64,000 nt of DNA from Brevundimonas sp. SORGH_AS_0993. Its GTDB lineage: Bacteria; Pseudomonadota; Alphaproteobacteria; Caulobacterales; Caulobacteraceae. Each line of letters opens with the position of its first letter. Position 1 is the stretch's first letter. Made by a program: the position numbers and the translations under genes. Positions 1-8,718 of the stretch are shown here, in pieces. Location of the stretch: positions 2,733,001 to 2,797,000 of the forward strand of contig NZ_JAUTAH010000001.1 in NCBI RefSeq assembly GCF_030818545.1, in the 5' to 3' direction. The notes beneath the pieces are model-generated. The model did no database searches. It had not been told where the DNA came from and saw only the letters and a program-made list of their open reading frames with translations.

Positions 1-774
1 CACGAAGGTCACGTCGCCTTCCTTGGGCGCACTGGCGTTCCAGGTCAGGTGGTTCGGCGTGGCGACCGGCTTGCCGTCCTCGTAGATGCGCAGGAAACCG
101 GCATCCAGGGCGTAGCGCGGGAAGTTGAAGTTGTCCGGGTCGCCGCCGAAGAAGGCCGCCTGGAACTCGGGCGCGAACACCAGGCGCACGTCGTCGTATT
201 TGCGGAACTTGTAAAGCTTGTACTGGCCGCCGCGATACAGGCTGATGACCTGGCAGGTCAGCTTCTGGTCGTCGCCGCAGGTTTCCTTCTGGATCTTGTC
301 GATCTCGGCCGCGCGGGCGCGGACGAAGGCAGCGCCTTCAAGCCCGGCACCGGCGCCCGTGACGCGGTCGGTCACGTCGACGATGTCGGTCAGGATTTCG
401 GCCGTCTGGCCGGGGCACTTCTTCTCTTCCTCGCGCGATCCGGGCATCCAGCCGTTCTTGACGTAGTCGTTCTGGGCCGTGGACAGGTCCTGCACGCACG
501 AGACGACGCAGTGGTGGTTGGTCAGCACCAGCCCTTCGCCCGACACCAGCGAGGCCGAGCAGCCCTGAAGGCGGACGGCGGCGTTGCGCACGCGGTCGAG
601 CCACGCCTGGTCGATGTTGGTGCCATACTTCTCGTTCACCGTGGCGATGGGGAAGTTGTCGAAGGTCCACATGCCTTCGTCGGCCTTGGCGGGCGAGGCG
701 GAGGCCGACAGAACGGCGGTCGCGGCGCCCAGGGCGGCCAGCGAGGCGGTGAGACGAAGCGAAGGCAAGGACAT
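1..774 (-). CDS. S46 family dipeptidyl peptidase, N-terminal part (runs off the window)
   Basis: The first 258 residues of a periplasmic serine peptidase of family S46 (DPP7/DPP11 type), which removes dipeptides from peptide N-termini. The start MSLPSLRLTASLAALG is a typical Sec signal peptide ending near the alanine-rich stretch at residues 22-31. The stretch GLVLTNHHCVV (residues 81-91) carries the conserved S46 histidine, and a Gly-Gly-Asp-Pro-Asn-Phe motif typical of the family lies near residue 225. The catalytic serine lies in the missing C-terminal part beyond base 1. The gene is divergent from the ABC exporter operon that starts at 997, with about 220 bp of non-coding DNA between them. 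The family call is firm; substrate preference cannot be read from this part. Confidence 0.9.
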   Translation of the reverse strand, partial: MSLPSLRLTASLAALGAATAVLSASASPAKADEGMWTFDNFPIATVNEKYGTNIDQAWLDRVRNAAVRLQGCSASLVSGEGLVLTNHHCVVSCVQDLSTAQNDYVKNGWMPGSREEEKKCPGQTAEILTDIVDVTDRVTGAGAGLEGAAFVRARAAEIDKIQKETCGDDQKLTCQVISLYRGGQYKLYKFRKYDDVRLVFAPEFQAAFFGGDPDNFNFPRYALDAGFLRIYEDGKPVATPNHLTWNASAPKEGDVTFV

Positions 775-996
775 CAAGGGTATCTCCCGGAGCGCGGAAC
801 GGGGGTTCCGCCTGTTATGTTGTAACTAGCGCCGACCAGCATGCGGCGCCAAGAGCCGATGGCCGCCTTAGGCCGCCGTCGTTTTCGGCGCAACCGACCC
901 GGCCCGCCCCAATACGGCCCCGCCTTACGCCGATTTAACTTGGCGGTGCGACGGCTCGCGGTCAGATAGCACCCGTTTCGGGGGAACCGCCGGTTC

Positions 997-2172
997 ATGT
1001 CGCTTGCACTTTCAACGCTGCTCTACGAATGGCGCCGCTATATGGCGGCGATCGTGGCGCTGGCCTTTTCCGGCCTTCTGGTCCTGGCGCAGGTCGGGAT
1101 GTTCATGGGCATCGGCAAGGCCTTCACGGCCCAGATCGACCGCGCGCGCGCCGACATCATGATCCTGAGCCCCGGCGCCACGGCCCTGTTCAACGGCGGG
1201 CCGTCAGGCGTGCCGCGCCGCATCATGCCGGTGGTCTATCAGCACCCCGACGTGGTCGCCGTCGCCGATCTGGATGGATCGGGCGGCCGCTGGCAGAACA
1301 TCGTCAAGGACCAGAACCCCGGCGGCGGCGAAGGCAAGTCCGACGCCGGCGCCAAGAAGATGGAATTCGTCAACGTCACCACCATCGACGCCGTGCCCGG
1401 CGCGGTGACGGTGCCGATCGACTATTCCGACGATCTGGTCGAGGCGCTGCGCCAGCCCTATGCGGTGGCGGTGGACCAGACCGCGCTGGGCCGGCTGGGC
1501 GTCAAGCTGGGCGATCAGGCGTCCTATAACGGCAAGACCGTTCGGGTCGCGGCCGTGACCCAGGGCTATCCCAACATGATGCAGGCCACGGTGGTCATGT
1601 CGCGCGACACCCTGCGGATGCTGGGCGAGGCCAACACCGGCGAGCGCGTCGGCCCCCTGATGGTCCAGATCAAGAACCCCGCCCGCGCGCCCATCGTCGT
1701 GGCCCAGCTGAACGCCATCGCCAACGGCCAGTTCAAGGCCTGGACCCGTCAGGACCTGGCCAAGGCCAATGAGGGCGCGATGATGAAGGAAAGCTTCATC
1801 GCCATCATGCTGGGCTTCTCGCTGTTCCTGGGCGTCCTGATCGGGGTGGCCATCACCTGGCAGACGCTGCGCGGCGCCATCATGGCCAACATCAAGGAGT
1901 TCGCCTCGCTGCGGGCGCTGGGCGTGTCGATGGGATCGCTGCGCCGGATCGTGCTGGAACTGAGCTTCTGGGTCGGCATCGCCGGCGTGCTGGCGGCCTA
2001 TGTCCTGACCTGGCTGGTCAGCCTGCTGGCCGCCGGGACTGGCCTGACCATGTCCTTCCCGCCGACGATGGTGCTGATGGTCTCGGCCATGCTGGTGCTG
2101 ATCGCCCTGGGGTCCGGCCTCCTGTCGCTGGGCGTCCTGAAGAAGAGCCAGCCTGCGGATCTGCTGCGATGA
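997..2172 (+). CDS. ABC transporter permease, FtsX/DevC type
   Basis: A 391-residue inner-membrane permease of the MacB/FtsX superfamily, closest in layout to DevC. One N-terminal membrane helix (about residues 18-40) is followed by a large periplasmic domain (about 45-265). Three more helices follow, around 268-290, 318-345 and 355-380. The first gene of a three-gene operon: its stop overlaps the start of the ATPase gene by 4 bases, and an HlyD-type adaptor follows. That permease-ATPase-adaptor set is the DevBCA/MacAB-like arrangement, usually an exporter working with an outer-membrane TolC-like channel. No TolC gene lies nearby and the cargo is unknown. Confidence 0.88.
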   Translation: MSLALSTLLYEWRRYMAAIVALAFSGLLVLAQVGMFMGIGKAFTAQIDRARADIMILSPGATALFNGGPSGVPRRIMPVVYQHPDVVAVADLDGSGGRWQNIVKDQNPGGGEGKSDAGAKKMEFVNVTTIDAVPGAVTVPIDYSDDLVEALRQPYAVAVDQTALGRLGVKLGDQASYNGKTVRVAAVTQGYPNMMQATVVMSRDTLRMLGEANTGERVGPLMVQIKNPARAPIVVAQLNAIANGQFKAWTRQDLAKANEGAMMKESFIAIMLGFSLFLGVLIGVAITWQTLRGAIMANIKEFASLRALGVSMGSLRRIVLELSFWVGIAGVLAAYVLTWLVSLLAAGTGLTMSFPPTMVLMVSAMLVLIALGSGLLSLGVLKKSQPADLLR

Positions 2173-2924
2173 CCACTCATACGACGACGCACGGCAAGCA
2201 CGGCGATTTCGCCATCGAGGCCAAGGGACTGGTCAAGCGGTTCAAGACCGGCCGCAGCTGGGTAGAGGTGCTGAAGGGCGTCGACTTCGACGCGCGCCAC
2301 GGCGACCTGACCATGGTCATGGGGCCGTCCGGCTCGGGCAAGTCGACCCTGATCGCCAATCTGTCGGGCCTGCTGAAGCCCGAGGAGGGCCGGGTCGACA
2401 TCCTGGACGTCGACGACCTGTGGAAATACGGCTCGGGCCGGATCGACAAATTCCGACTGGATCACTGCGGCTTCATCTTCCAGGGCTTTAACCTGTTTCC
2501 CTCCCTGACGGCGTTGCAGCAGGTGATGACCGTGCTGAAATACCAGGGCTTGTCGCCGTCCGAGGCCAAGAAGCGCGCCACCACGGCGCTGGAGGAGGTC
2601 GGCCTGGGCCATCGCCTGAACCAGCGGCCCAGCGCCCTGTCGGGCGGCGAGAAGCAGCGCGTCGCCATCGCCCGCGCCCTGGCCAAGAACCCGCAGATCC
2701 TGTTCGCCGACGAGCCGACCTCGGCCCTGGACGGCGAGAACGGCCAGGTGGTCATCCGCCTGTTGCGACGGGCCGCCACCGAATACGGCGCCGCCGTGAT
2801 CTGCGTGACCCACGACCCGCGCCTGGAGGCCTGGGCCGACCGGGTCATCCATATCGAGGACGGCAAGATTCTGGACGATCAGCGCCGCACCCCCGACCCC
2901 GACGCCCATCTGGCGTCTCACTAA
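2169..2924 (+). CDS. ABC transporter ATP-binding protein, LolD/DevA type
   Basis: A 251-residue ATPase subunit that powers the permease encoded just upstream. The Walker A motif GPSGSGKST lies near residues 53-61, the signature LSGGEKQR near 156-163, and the Walker B LFADEPTSALDG near 177-188, followed by an H-loop histidine in CVTHDPR. The start ATG overlaps the permease stop (ATGA), which suggests translational coupling. Length and motifs match the MacB/LolD/DevA branch of ABC ATPases. Cargo is not predictable from this subunit. Confidence 0.93.
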   Translation: MTTHTTTHGKHGDFAIEAKGLVKRFKTGRSWVEVLKGVDFDARHGDLTMVMGPSGSGKSTLIANLSGLLKPEEGRVDILDVDDLWKYGSGRIDKFRLDHCGFIFQGFNLFPSLTALQQVMTVLKYQGLSPSEAKKRATTALEEVGLGHRLNQRPSALSGGEKQRVAIARALAKNPQILFADEPTSALDGENGQVVIRLLRRAATEYGAAVICVTHDPRLEAWADRVIHIEDGKILDDQRRTPDPDAHLASH

Positions 2925-2950
2925 ATCCCTCTCGAACGGACCCTGCCGTC

Positions 2951-3964
2951 ATGCCCGCCTTCCTCAAGAACAAATGGCTCTGGATCGGCCTCGTGCTGCT
3001 CGTCCTCGTGGTCGGGGGTTTCGTCGCCTTCTCCAAGGCCGGCGCCGCCAAGAAGGCCCAGGTCGAGAAGGAGGCGTCCCAGAAGATCGACAGCCCCTAC
3101 GCCGCCATCGCCAACGGCAAGGCCGACGTCGAGGGCGGGGTGATCAAGGTCGCAGCGCGTCGCGGCGGCATCGTCAACCAGGTCTATGTCAACGAGGGCG
3201 ACCGGGTCGTCGCCGGCCAGATCCTGGCCCGTCAGGAAGACGACGAAACCCGTCTGGCCGCCCAGAGCGCCGCCGCCGCCGTCTCCGAGGCGCGCGCCCA
3301 GCTGGGGATGTCCCGGGTCGAGCTGACCACGGCGCGGCGCGAATACGACCGCCTGTCGAAACTGGCCGCCACCAACAATGTCGCCGCCCAGCGTCTGGAC
3401 CAGGCCCGCGACCAGATCGCCCAGGCCGAGGCGCGCATCGCCTCTCAGGACGCCGCCATCCAGACCGCCCAGTCGCGTCTAGCCGAGGCCCGCTACAATC
3501 AGGAACTGACGGTCATCCGCGCCCCGATGGACGGCCGGATCGCCCGCCGCTACGCCCAGCCCGGCGCCGGCGCCTCGACCCTGAACGTCACGGCCATGTT
3601 CGATCTGGAGCCGGACACGGCCCGCATCGTCCGCGCCGAGATCGTCGAAGCCGACATTCCCAATGTCACGGTCGGCCAGGAGGTCGAACTGACCCCGGAA
3701 GGCGATCCCACCAAGATCACCGTGGGCCACGTCCTGCGCCGCGCCGCCGTCTTCGGCGCCCGCCAACTGCAGTCCGAAGACCCCTCCGCCCGCACCGACG
3801 AACGGGTGGTCGAGGTCGTGGTCTCGGCCGACGACGCCCCCTTCCTGATCGGTCAGCGGGTGCTGGTGAAGTTCATGAAGCCCGGTCAGAAGGCCGGCGT
3901 CGCCCGCCCCGTCCAGGCCGGCATCCCCGCCAGCCAGGCCATGCGCCCGGCGGGCCAGAAGTAG
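2951..3964 (+). CDS. HlyD/DevB-type periplasmic adaptor (membrane fusion protein)
   Basis: A 337-residue membrane fusion protein completing the exporter operon 997-3964. One membrane anchor helix (about residues 8-27) is followed by a biotinyl-lipoyl-like half motif (VEGGVIKVAARRGGIVNQVYVNEGD region). Next comes an alpha-helical hairpin rich in Ala, Gln and Arg (about 95-175), then a beta-barrel domain. The spacing to the ATPase gene is 26 bp. These proteins bridge the inner-membrane ABC transporter and a TolC-like channel. The gene ends 1 bp before the convergent LysR gene. Confidence 0.9.
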   Translation: MPAFLKNKWLWIGLVLLVLVVGGFVAFSKAGAAKKAQVEKEASQKIDSPYAAIANGKADVEGGVIKVAARRGGIVNQVYVNEGDRVVAGQILARQEDDETRLAAQSAAAAVSEARAQLGMSRVELTTARREYDRLSKLAATNNVAAQRLDQARDQIAQAEARIASQDAAIQTAQSRLAEARYNQELTVIRAPMDGRIARRYAQPGAGASTLNVTAMFDLEPDTARIVRAEIVEADIPNVTVGQEVELTPEGDPTKITVGHVLRRAAVFGARQLQSEDPSARTDERVVEVVVSADDAPFLIGQRVLVKFMKPGQKAGVARPVQAGIPASQAMRPAGQK

Positions 3965-3965
3965 C

Positions 3966-4829
3966 CTAAGGCGCCGGCGGCGCCTGCGTCTTCAGCCAGC
4001 GGATCAGGCGCCGCTCGCGCATCGTGGGCTCGCCGGTCTGCCGCAGGGCCGCCACGACGCCGCCGTCGCGCACGAACCCGAACGGGGCCGTCAGGCGGCC
4101 TGCTCTGACGTCGTCGGCGACGACGATCCAGGGCAGGACAGCGACGCCCAGACCCGCCACCGCTGCGTCGACGACGAAGTGCAGGTGCTCCAGGCGCCGA
4201 AGGGGCCCATCGACGGGCGGTCGGCCCGAAACCGCTGTCCAGTCGCGCCATCCCTGCGGGTGGGTCGCGGCGACAAGCCGCGGAAGGTCGTCGGCCATCG
4301 CCACCGACGGTGCGTGGACGACGCCGATCCAGTTCTCGGCCAGAATATCCACATCAGCCGCTTCGGCCGTCGGCGGCGCCAGAATACGGACGGCCAGATC
4401 GGCGCCGCGCAGCCTCATCGCTTGAGGCGCCAGATCGGCCAGTTCCAGATCCGCCTCAGGCAAGGCCGAACTCAGGTCAGGCAGGCGCGGGATCAGCCAT
4501 TTGACCGCCAGACTGGGGTGGATGGCCAGGTGAATCTGGGCTCGGCCGCGCACCTGACGCACGGCGGCGTCCAAGGCGTCGAACGCCGGCGTCAGCCCGG
4601 CGCTCAGATCACGACCCGCCGGTGTCAGTCGCAGCCTATGGCGTGGCCCTTCGAACAGGCGCACGCCCATCGCCGCCTCCAGAGCCTTGACTTGTCGGCT
4701 GACGGCGCCGTGGGTCACGCTTAGATCCTGCGCCGCCAGGGTGGCGCTTCCAGTTCGCGCCATCACCTCGAAGGCGCGAAGGCTGTTGAGGGACGGCAGG
4801 GCGCGCCGACTTGTGAGTTTTTCGCACAT
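3966..4829 (-). CDS. LysR-family transcriptional regulator
   Basis: A 287-residue LysR regulator. The N-terminal winged helix-turn-helix (ALPSLNSLRAFEVMARTGS... then AAQDLSVTHGAVSRQVKALE) is followed by a substrate-binding domain. The ATG at 4829 was chosen because the longer frame to 4865 would run into the start region of the divergent MFS gene. The arrangement back to back with an MFS gene (start 4884) is typical of a LysR protein controlling its neighbour. The sequence resembles the GcvA-like subgroup (gene ends in a basic RLIRWLK stretch). Effector unknown. Confidence 0.9.
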   Translation of the reverse strand: MCEKLTSRRALPSLNSLRAFEVMARTGSATLAAQDLSVTHGAVSRQVKALEAAMGVRLFEGPRHRLRLTPAGRDLSAGLTPAFDALDAAVRQVRGRAQIHLAIHPSLAVKWLIPRLPDLSSALPEADLELADLAPQAMRLRGADLAVRILAPPTAEAADVDILAENWIGVVHAPSVAMADDLPRLVAATHPQGWRDWTAVSGRPPVDGPLRRLEHLHFVVDAAVAGLGVAVLPWIVVADDVRAGRLTAPFGFVRDGGVVAALRQTGEPTMRERRLIRWLKTQAPPAP

Positions 4830-4883
4830 ATAGCTTCGGATATGTCGCTTTCTTCGGGGCGGCAAGACAGGTATCGGCCGGGC

Positions 4884-6038
4884 ATGTCGTCACCGCGCTT
4901 CGTCGTTCCGCTGTTGGGATTGGGTCAGGCGATCAACTTCGCCTCCAGCTACTATCTGCTGGGCGTTATGGCCGATCCTGCGGCCCGAGCCATGGGGATG
5001 GGAACGCAGCCGCTGTTTCTGGCGCTGTCCATCGCCTTCCTGATCTCGGCGGCTCTGACGCCACTGGCCGGTCTATGCGTAGAGCGGTTCGGCGGCGCGC
5101 GGGTTCTGATCGTTTCGCATCTGGCCTTCGCCCTGGCGCTCGGGGTGCTGGCTTTGGCTCAGAACCGCCCGGTTCTCTGCCTGGGCGTCGCTCTTCTCGG
5201 GGTGGGCATGGGCGGCGGCCTTTATGGAACCGCCTTCGCCGTCGTGGTGGAGATAGAGGGACAGGGCGCGCGCCGCGCCATCGCCGCCGTGTCTCTATTG
5301 GGCGCTCTGGGCGGGGCTCTGGGCTGGCCGATCAGCCGGGCGATCCTGGACGCCTCAGGCTGGCGCGGGGCCTTCGCCGTCTGGGCGATCATCCAGGGCG
5401 TCGTCTGCCTGCCCGTCGCGCTTTTCCTTTTGCCGCGCAAGGCGACCCGTTTGATCGCCACGTCGGTCGACGCCCCGGTGCGGTGGTGTCCCGCCATGAT
5501 CCGTCTGGCGGCCTTCTTCGCCGGGGCCTGGGCGGTGTCCACCGCCATGGGCGCGCATCTGCCGCGTCTTCTTGGCGATCTGGGCCTGGATGCCGCCACC
5601 GCCGCCTGGGTCGCCGGCCTCATGGCCGCCAGCGCCATCGGCGCGAGGCTGATCGACCTGACGGTGCTGCATCGGTCGCATCCGATACTGACCGCGCGGG
5701 CCGCTGCGTTGCTGCACCCTGTCGGCGCCGTGATCGCCAGCGTCGCCGGGCCGATGGGCGCGCCGGCCGTGGCGATCGGCCAGGGGCTTGGCAACGGGTT
5801 TTTATCCGTGGCGTCAGGCGTCCTGCCGCTGGTCCTGTTCGGGCCGGATCGATACGCCAGACGACAGGCCATGCTGTTGACCCCGGCGCGCTATCTCCAG
5901 GCGGCGGCGCCCGCCGCCTACGCCCTGGCGATGGATGTGTCGCCTTATGTCGCCCTGACCGCCAGTAGTCTGGTGTGTCTGGTCCTGTTCGCCCTGACCT
6001 TCGGCCTGCGGCAGACCGATCAGCGCCCCTTGAACTGA
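4884..6038 (+). CDS. MFS transporter
   Basis: A 384-residue major facilitator permease with about 12 predicted membrane helices. It starts SSPRFVVPLLGLGQAINFASSYYLLGV. A glycine-rich second half of the N-terminal bundle (LCLGVALLGVGMGGGLYGTAF) matches the motif-C/antiporter-like region. The ATG at 4884 was chosen over 4842 because homology-like sequence begins there and the upstream start would sit inside the divergent promoter. Probably controlled by the divergent LysR gene. Its stop lies 19 bases inside the convergent enoyl-CoA hydratase gene, so the two 3' ends overlap. Substrate unknown. Confidence 0.85.
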   Translation: MSSPRFVVPLLGLGQAINFASSYYLLGVMADPAARAMGMGTQPLFLALSIAFLISAALTPLAGLCVERFGGARVLIVSHLAFALALGVLALAQNRPVLCLGVALLGVGMGGGLYGTAFAVVVEIEGQGARRAIAAVSLLGALGGALGWPISRAILDASGWRGAFAVWAIIQGVVCLPVALFLLPRKATRLIATSVDAPVRWCPAMIRLAAFFAGAWAVSTAMGAHLPRLLGDLGLDAATAAWVAGLMAASAIGARLIDLTVLHRSHPILTARAAALLHPVGAVIASVAGPMGAPAVAIGQGLGNGFLSVASGVLPLVLFGPDRYARRQAMLLTPARYLQAAAPAAYALAMDVSPYVALTASSLVCLVLFALTFGLRQTDQRPLN

Positions 6039-6817
6039 GGCGCGCGTTTTTCGAGGACGGCGGCGACGCCTTCCTGGTGGTCGTCGGTCTGGTGGGCCAG
6101 GGCCTGGAGGGCGGCGGAGAGTTCCAGGATCTGGTCGAAGGTCTGATCTCGGCCCTGGCGCATCAGGGTCTTGGCCATGCGCAGGGCCTGGGCGGGTTGG
6201 GCGGCGATTTCCCCGGCGGTGGTCAGGGCCTCGTTCATCAGATGGTCGTGCGGAACGACGCGGTTGACCAGGCCCCAGCGCTCGGCCGTTTCGGCGTCGA
6301 TGCTGCGGCCGGTGAACAGCATCTCGGCGGCGCGGGCGTAGCCGATGTCGCGCGGCAGGCGCCATGCGCCCCCGTCGCCGGGGATGATGCCCAGCTTCAG
6401 AAAGGGCACGCCGAAGCTGGCGCGCTCAGAAGCGATGCGGATGTCGGCGGTGGCGGCGATGCCGCAGCCCAGGCCCATGGCCGGGCCGTTGACGGCCGAG
6501 ACCAAAGGGATTTCCAGATCATAGAGGCTGCGGACGATGCGGTGGACCACGCGGCGATAGCGGGCGCGAATCTCCGGGCCCGAGCCTTCGAACAGATCGC
6601 GCCGGTCGCGCATGGCGGTCAGGTCGCCCCCGGCGGAGAAGGCGCGGCCGGCGCCGGTCAGGACCACGCATTTGACCGTCAGGTCGCCATTGGCGCGGGC
6701 GCAAGCCTCGGCGAAGGCGTCGCCGTCCTCCAGGTCGGGCAGGGCGTTCAGCCGCGCCTCGCGGTTCAACGTCCAGATCAGGATCGCGCCCCGTCTGTCT
6801 TCGGCGATCAGGCCCAT
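6020..6817 (-). CDS. enoyl-CoA hydratase/isomerase family protein
   Basis: A 265-residue crotonase-fold protein, probably hydrating or isomerising enoyl-CoA in fatty-acid or aromatic-acid breakdown. The oxyanion-hole segments are visible: AGRAFSAGGDLTAM and NGPAMGLGCGIAATADIRIAS. SFGVPFLKLGIIPGDGGAWRLPRDIG carries the family's usual catalytic loop, with Asp where many hydratases have the second Glu. The start at 6817 fits the family; an in-frame extension to 7033 crosses the terminator at 6881-6904 and the small gene upstream, so it was rejected. The exact substrate is unknown. Confidence 0.88.
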   Translation of the reverse strand: MGLIAEDRRGAILIWTLNREARLNALPDLEDGDAFAEACARANGDLTVKCVVLTGAGRAFSAGGDLTAMRDRRDLFEGSGPEIRARYRRVVHRIVRSLYDLEIPLVSAVNGPAMGLGCGIAATADIRIASERASFGVPFLKLGIIPGDGGAWRLPRDIGYARAAEMLFTGRSIDAETAERWGLVNRVVPHDHLMNEALTTAGEIAAQPAQALRMAKTLMRQGRDQTFDQILELSAALQALAHQTDDHQEGVAAVLEKRAPQFKGR

Positions 6818-6880
6818 GCGTCGTCTCCCTGCTGGTCCGTCATCGCGCCCGGACGCGGCGTCAGGCAAGCCGGAATTGCA

Positions 6881-6904
6881 AAAGCCCCGGCGAACCGGGG
6901 CTTC
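6881..6904 (-). terminator. Rho-independent terminator of the 50-codon gene
   Basis: A perfect 9-bp stem (AAGCCCCGG / CCGGGGCTT) with a CGAA or TTCG tetraloop, followed on the minus strand by TTTTGCAATT. It lies 27 bp after the stop of the small gene at 6931-7083 and before the enoyl-CoA hydratase start, so it should separate the two transcripts. Confidence 0.8.
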
Positions 6905-6930
6905 GTCTGGCCGAACACCGCGAGCGGCGA

Positions 6931-7083
6931 TCAGCGTTTCTTGATCGCGTAGGGTACGAAGTTGGACGGGTGACTGACCGTCCGGCCCGCGTTCGACGGC
7001 ATCTGCCGACTGTTCACCAGCATCCCGCCCCAAAGGGCGAAGGACATCATGGCGTGCTGGAGGTTGCGCTCCTTATCGTTCAT
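6931..7083 (-). CDS. small 50-residue protein, unknown function
   Basis: A 50-codon gene beginning MNDKERNLQHAMMSFALWGG and ending in a basic AIKKR. It has an AGGAG ribosome binding site 9-10 bases before the ATG and its own rho-independent terminator at 6881-6904, which together support a real gene. One short hydrophobic stretch (MMSFALWGGMLV) is visible. Its upstream region is AT-rich (7120-7220), unlike the coding DNA around it, and is shared with the divergent DUF1289 gene. No family is recognised. Confidence 0.65.
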   Translation of the reverse strand: MNDKERNLQHAMMSFALWGGMLVNSRQMPSNAGRTVSHPSNFVPYAIKKR

Positions 7084-7237
7084 CTTGGCGTCTCCTTTCG
7101 CAGAACGATGAAAAGAGACACGTCGTACCAATGGGGATTCCACCCTCAGTCGTTTCGCGTCGTCGAGCAATATAAGATAGTTTCGTGAATTTGCAAATTT
7201 ATCCCTCCGTTTTCGGAGTAAATTTCGTAACCGTGTC

Positions 7238-7477
7238 ATGGTGAGCGCGCCCGGTTCCCCGACCGGTCCTCCACCGGGTCCGCCCAAGGCGATCGCCACG
7301 CCCTGCGTGATGGTATGCGCGGTCGATGGAGAGAGCGGCCTGTGCCTGGGCTGTTTTCGCACGTTGAAGGAGATCGCGGGCTGGCGCGCCCTGGGTGACG
7401 AGGAGCGGGCGCGCGTCATGGCCGAACTGCCTTCGCGGCGGTCGCGGATCGACCCGGCCAAGCTTGGTTCAGCTTAA
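7238..7477 (+). CDS. DUF1289 domain protein, cysteine-rich
   Basis: A 79-residue cytosolic protein of the DUF1289 family. The cysteine pattern TPCVMVCAVDGESGLCLGC, followed by RTLKEIAGW, is the hallmark of these short, probably metal-binding proteins. The ATG at 7238 is followed by an in-frame GTG; either may be used. Function of the family is not established. It lies divergent from the 50-codon gene and 58 bp before the aspartic protease gene. Confidence 0.85.
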   Translation: MVSAPGSPTGPPPGPPKAIATPCVMVCAVDGESGLCLGCFRTLKEIAGWRALGDEERARVMAELPSRRSRIDPAKLGSA

Positions 7478-7535
7478 GGTTTTGTCAGCCAAGTCGTTTC
7501 ACCGCATCCCAATCCGAGGCGGTTAAGACGGGAGA

Positions 7536-8063
7536 ATGATCCGCATCGACCTGCAGTCCGCCGCCGTTTTCTGCGCCGCCGTCCTGGCGTCCCTGGTCAC
7601 GGCCGTGACGATCCGTCATCTGGGCGGGAGCGACGCCGCCCAGGCCGCACCGTTTCAGGCGTCCGTCGTCGCGACGGCTGCGGCCCCGGCGCCTGTCTCC
7701 GCGGCCCAGGTGGTCAAGGCGGCGGACGGCCACTACTGGGCCCAGGCGACGATCGACGGCCGGGCGGTCAAGGTTCTGGTGGATACGGGGGCCAGCGTGG
7801 TCGCCCTGACCCGCGCCGACGCCCTTCGGCTGGGGGTGGACCCGAAGCCCGAAAATTTCACCGGCCGGGTCCAGACGGCGTCGGGCGTGGTGCGCGCCGC
7901 GCCGGTCGAACTGGCCGCCGTCTCGGTCGCCGGCGCGCGGGTGGAAAGGGTCCAGGCCCTGGTGGTCGAGGACGGCCTGGCCTATTCGCTGCTGGGCATG
8001 AGCTATCTGGGCCGTCTGTCGGCCTTCGAGGCCACGCCGCGCGGCCTGACGCTGAAGCCCTGA
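7536..8063 (+). CDS. retropepsin-like aspartic protease, membrane anchored
   Basis: A 175-residue protein with an N-terminal membrane anchor (about residues 8-27), a short Ala/Pro linker, and a single retropepsin-type domain. The catalytic motif is VLVDTGASVVAL (Asp83-Thr-Gly), and a hydrophobic flap and LLGMSYLGRL near the C-terminus complete the clan AA pattern seen in TIGR02281-type proteins. Active enzymes of this kind are dimers. The protease domain should lie in the periplasm. Its substrate is unknown. Confidence 0.88.
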   Translation: MIRIDLQSAAVFCAAVLASLVTAVTIRHLGGSDAAQAAPFQASVVATAAAPAPVSAAQVVKAADGHYWAQATIDGRAVKVLVDTGASVVALTRADALRLGVDPKPENFTGRVQTASGVVRAAPVELAAVSVAGARVERVQALVVEDGLAYSLLGMSYLGRLSAFEATPRGLTLKP

Positions 8064-8076
8064 AGGCGCCGGGGCC

Positions 8077-8718
8077 TCAGAGGTCCTGCATCTGACGGCG
8101 GGCTTCGCGGAAATACTGCCACCCGGTCCACAAGGTGATGGCGGCGGCGAACCAGATCAGGAAGACGGCGAAGGTTTCGAAGGCCGGTTGCCACGACAGG
8201 AGCGATCCGTCGTCGTTCTGCAGGCCGAAGGCGCTCCACAGCAGGGTCAGTTGCAACGCCGCAAGCGCCACCATCTGCACCGTGGTCTTCCACTTGGCGG
8301 CCAGGGTGACGGGCAGTTCGATGCGCCCGGCCATGGTCTCGCGCAGGGCCGAGACGGCGAATTCGCGGAAAAGGATCAGGCCGCAAGGTAGGGCGATGCC
8401 CGGCAGGGAGCCCGAAGCCAGAACACCCAGGATAGCCCCGGTGATCAGAACCTTGTCGGCGATGGGGTCCAGAATGGCGCCCCAGCGGGTGGTGGCGTTC
8501 CAGCGTCGCGCCAGAAAGCCGTCAACCCAGTCGGTCGAGGCGGCGATGACGAAGATCCAGAAGGCCCACAGACTGAATTTCAGCTGGGTCTCGGGCGACA
8601 GCCAGGCGTCCAGCGCCCCCGGCGCCGCGCCGGCCAGCATGGCGAACATCACCACCCCCGCGAACAGGCGCAGGCCCGTCAGGATGTTGGGAATGGGATT
8701 GGCGCGATGCGTGGTCAT
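8077..8718 (-). CDS. pgsA: CDP-diacylglycerol--glycerol-3-phosphate 3-phosphatidyltransferase
   Basis: A 213-residue inner-membrane enzyme that makes phosphatidylglycerol phosphate, the committed step to PG and cardiolipin. The CDP-alcohol phosphotransferase motif is complete: Asp63, Asp66-Gly67, Ala70-Arg71, Gly80, Asp84, Asp88. The ATG at 8718 overlaps the stop of the PIN toxin gene by 4 bases (ATGA), with a GGAG about 7 bases upstream; longer in-frame starts inside the toxin gene were rejected. In related bacteria pgsA usually follows uvrC directly; here a carbonic anhydrase and a toxin-antitoxin pair sit between. Confidence 0.93.
   Translation of the reverse strand: MTTHRANPIPNILTGLRLFAGVVMFAMLAGAAPGALDAWLSPETQLKFSLWAFWIFVIAASTDWVDGFLARRWNATTRWGAILDPIADKVLITGAILGVLASGSLPGIALPCGLILFREFAVSALRETMAGRIELPVTLAAKWKTTVQMVALAALQLTLLWSAFGLQNDDGSLLSWQPAFETFAVFLIWFAAAITLWTGWQYFREARRQMQDL

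Noticed and set aside
3969..3985. AGGCGCC-GGC-GGCGCCT hairpin as a terminator between convergent genes
   Set aside because: It is in the 3' codons of the LysR gene, with no T run on either side; high GC makes such palindromes common.
7084..7461. N-terminal extension of the 50-codon gene to 176 residues
   Set aside because: The extra part is antisense to the DUF1289 gene and lacks the AGGAG that precedes 7083.
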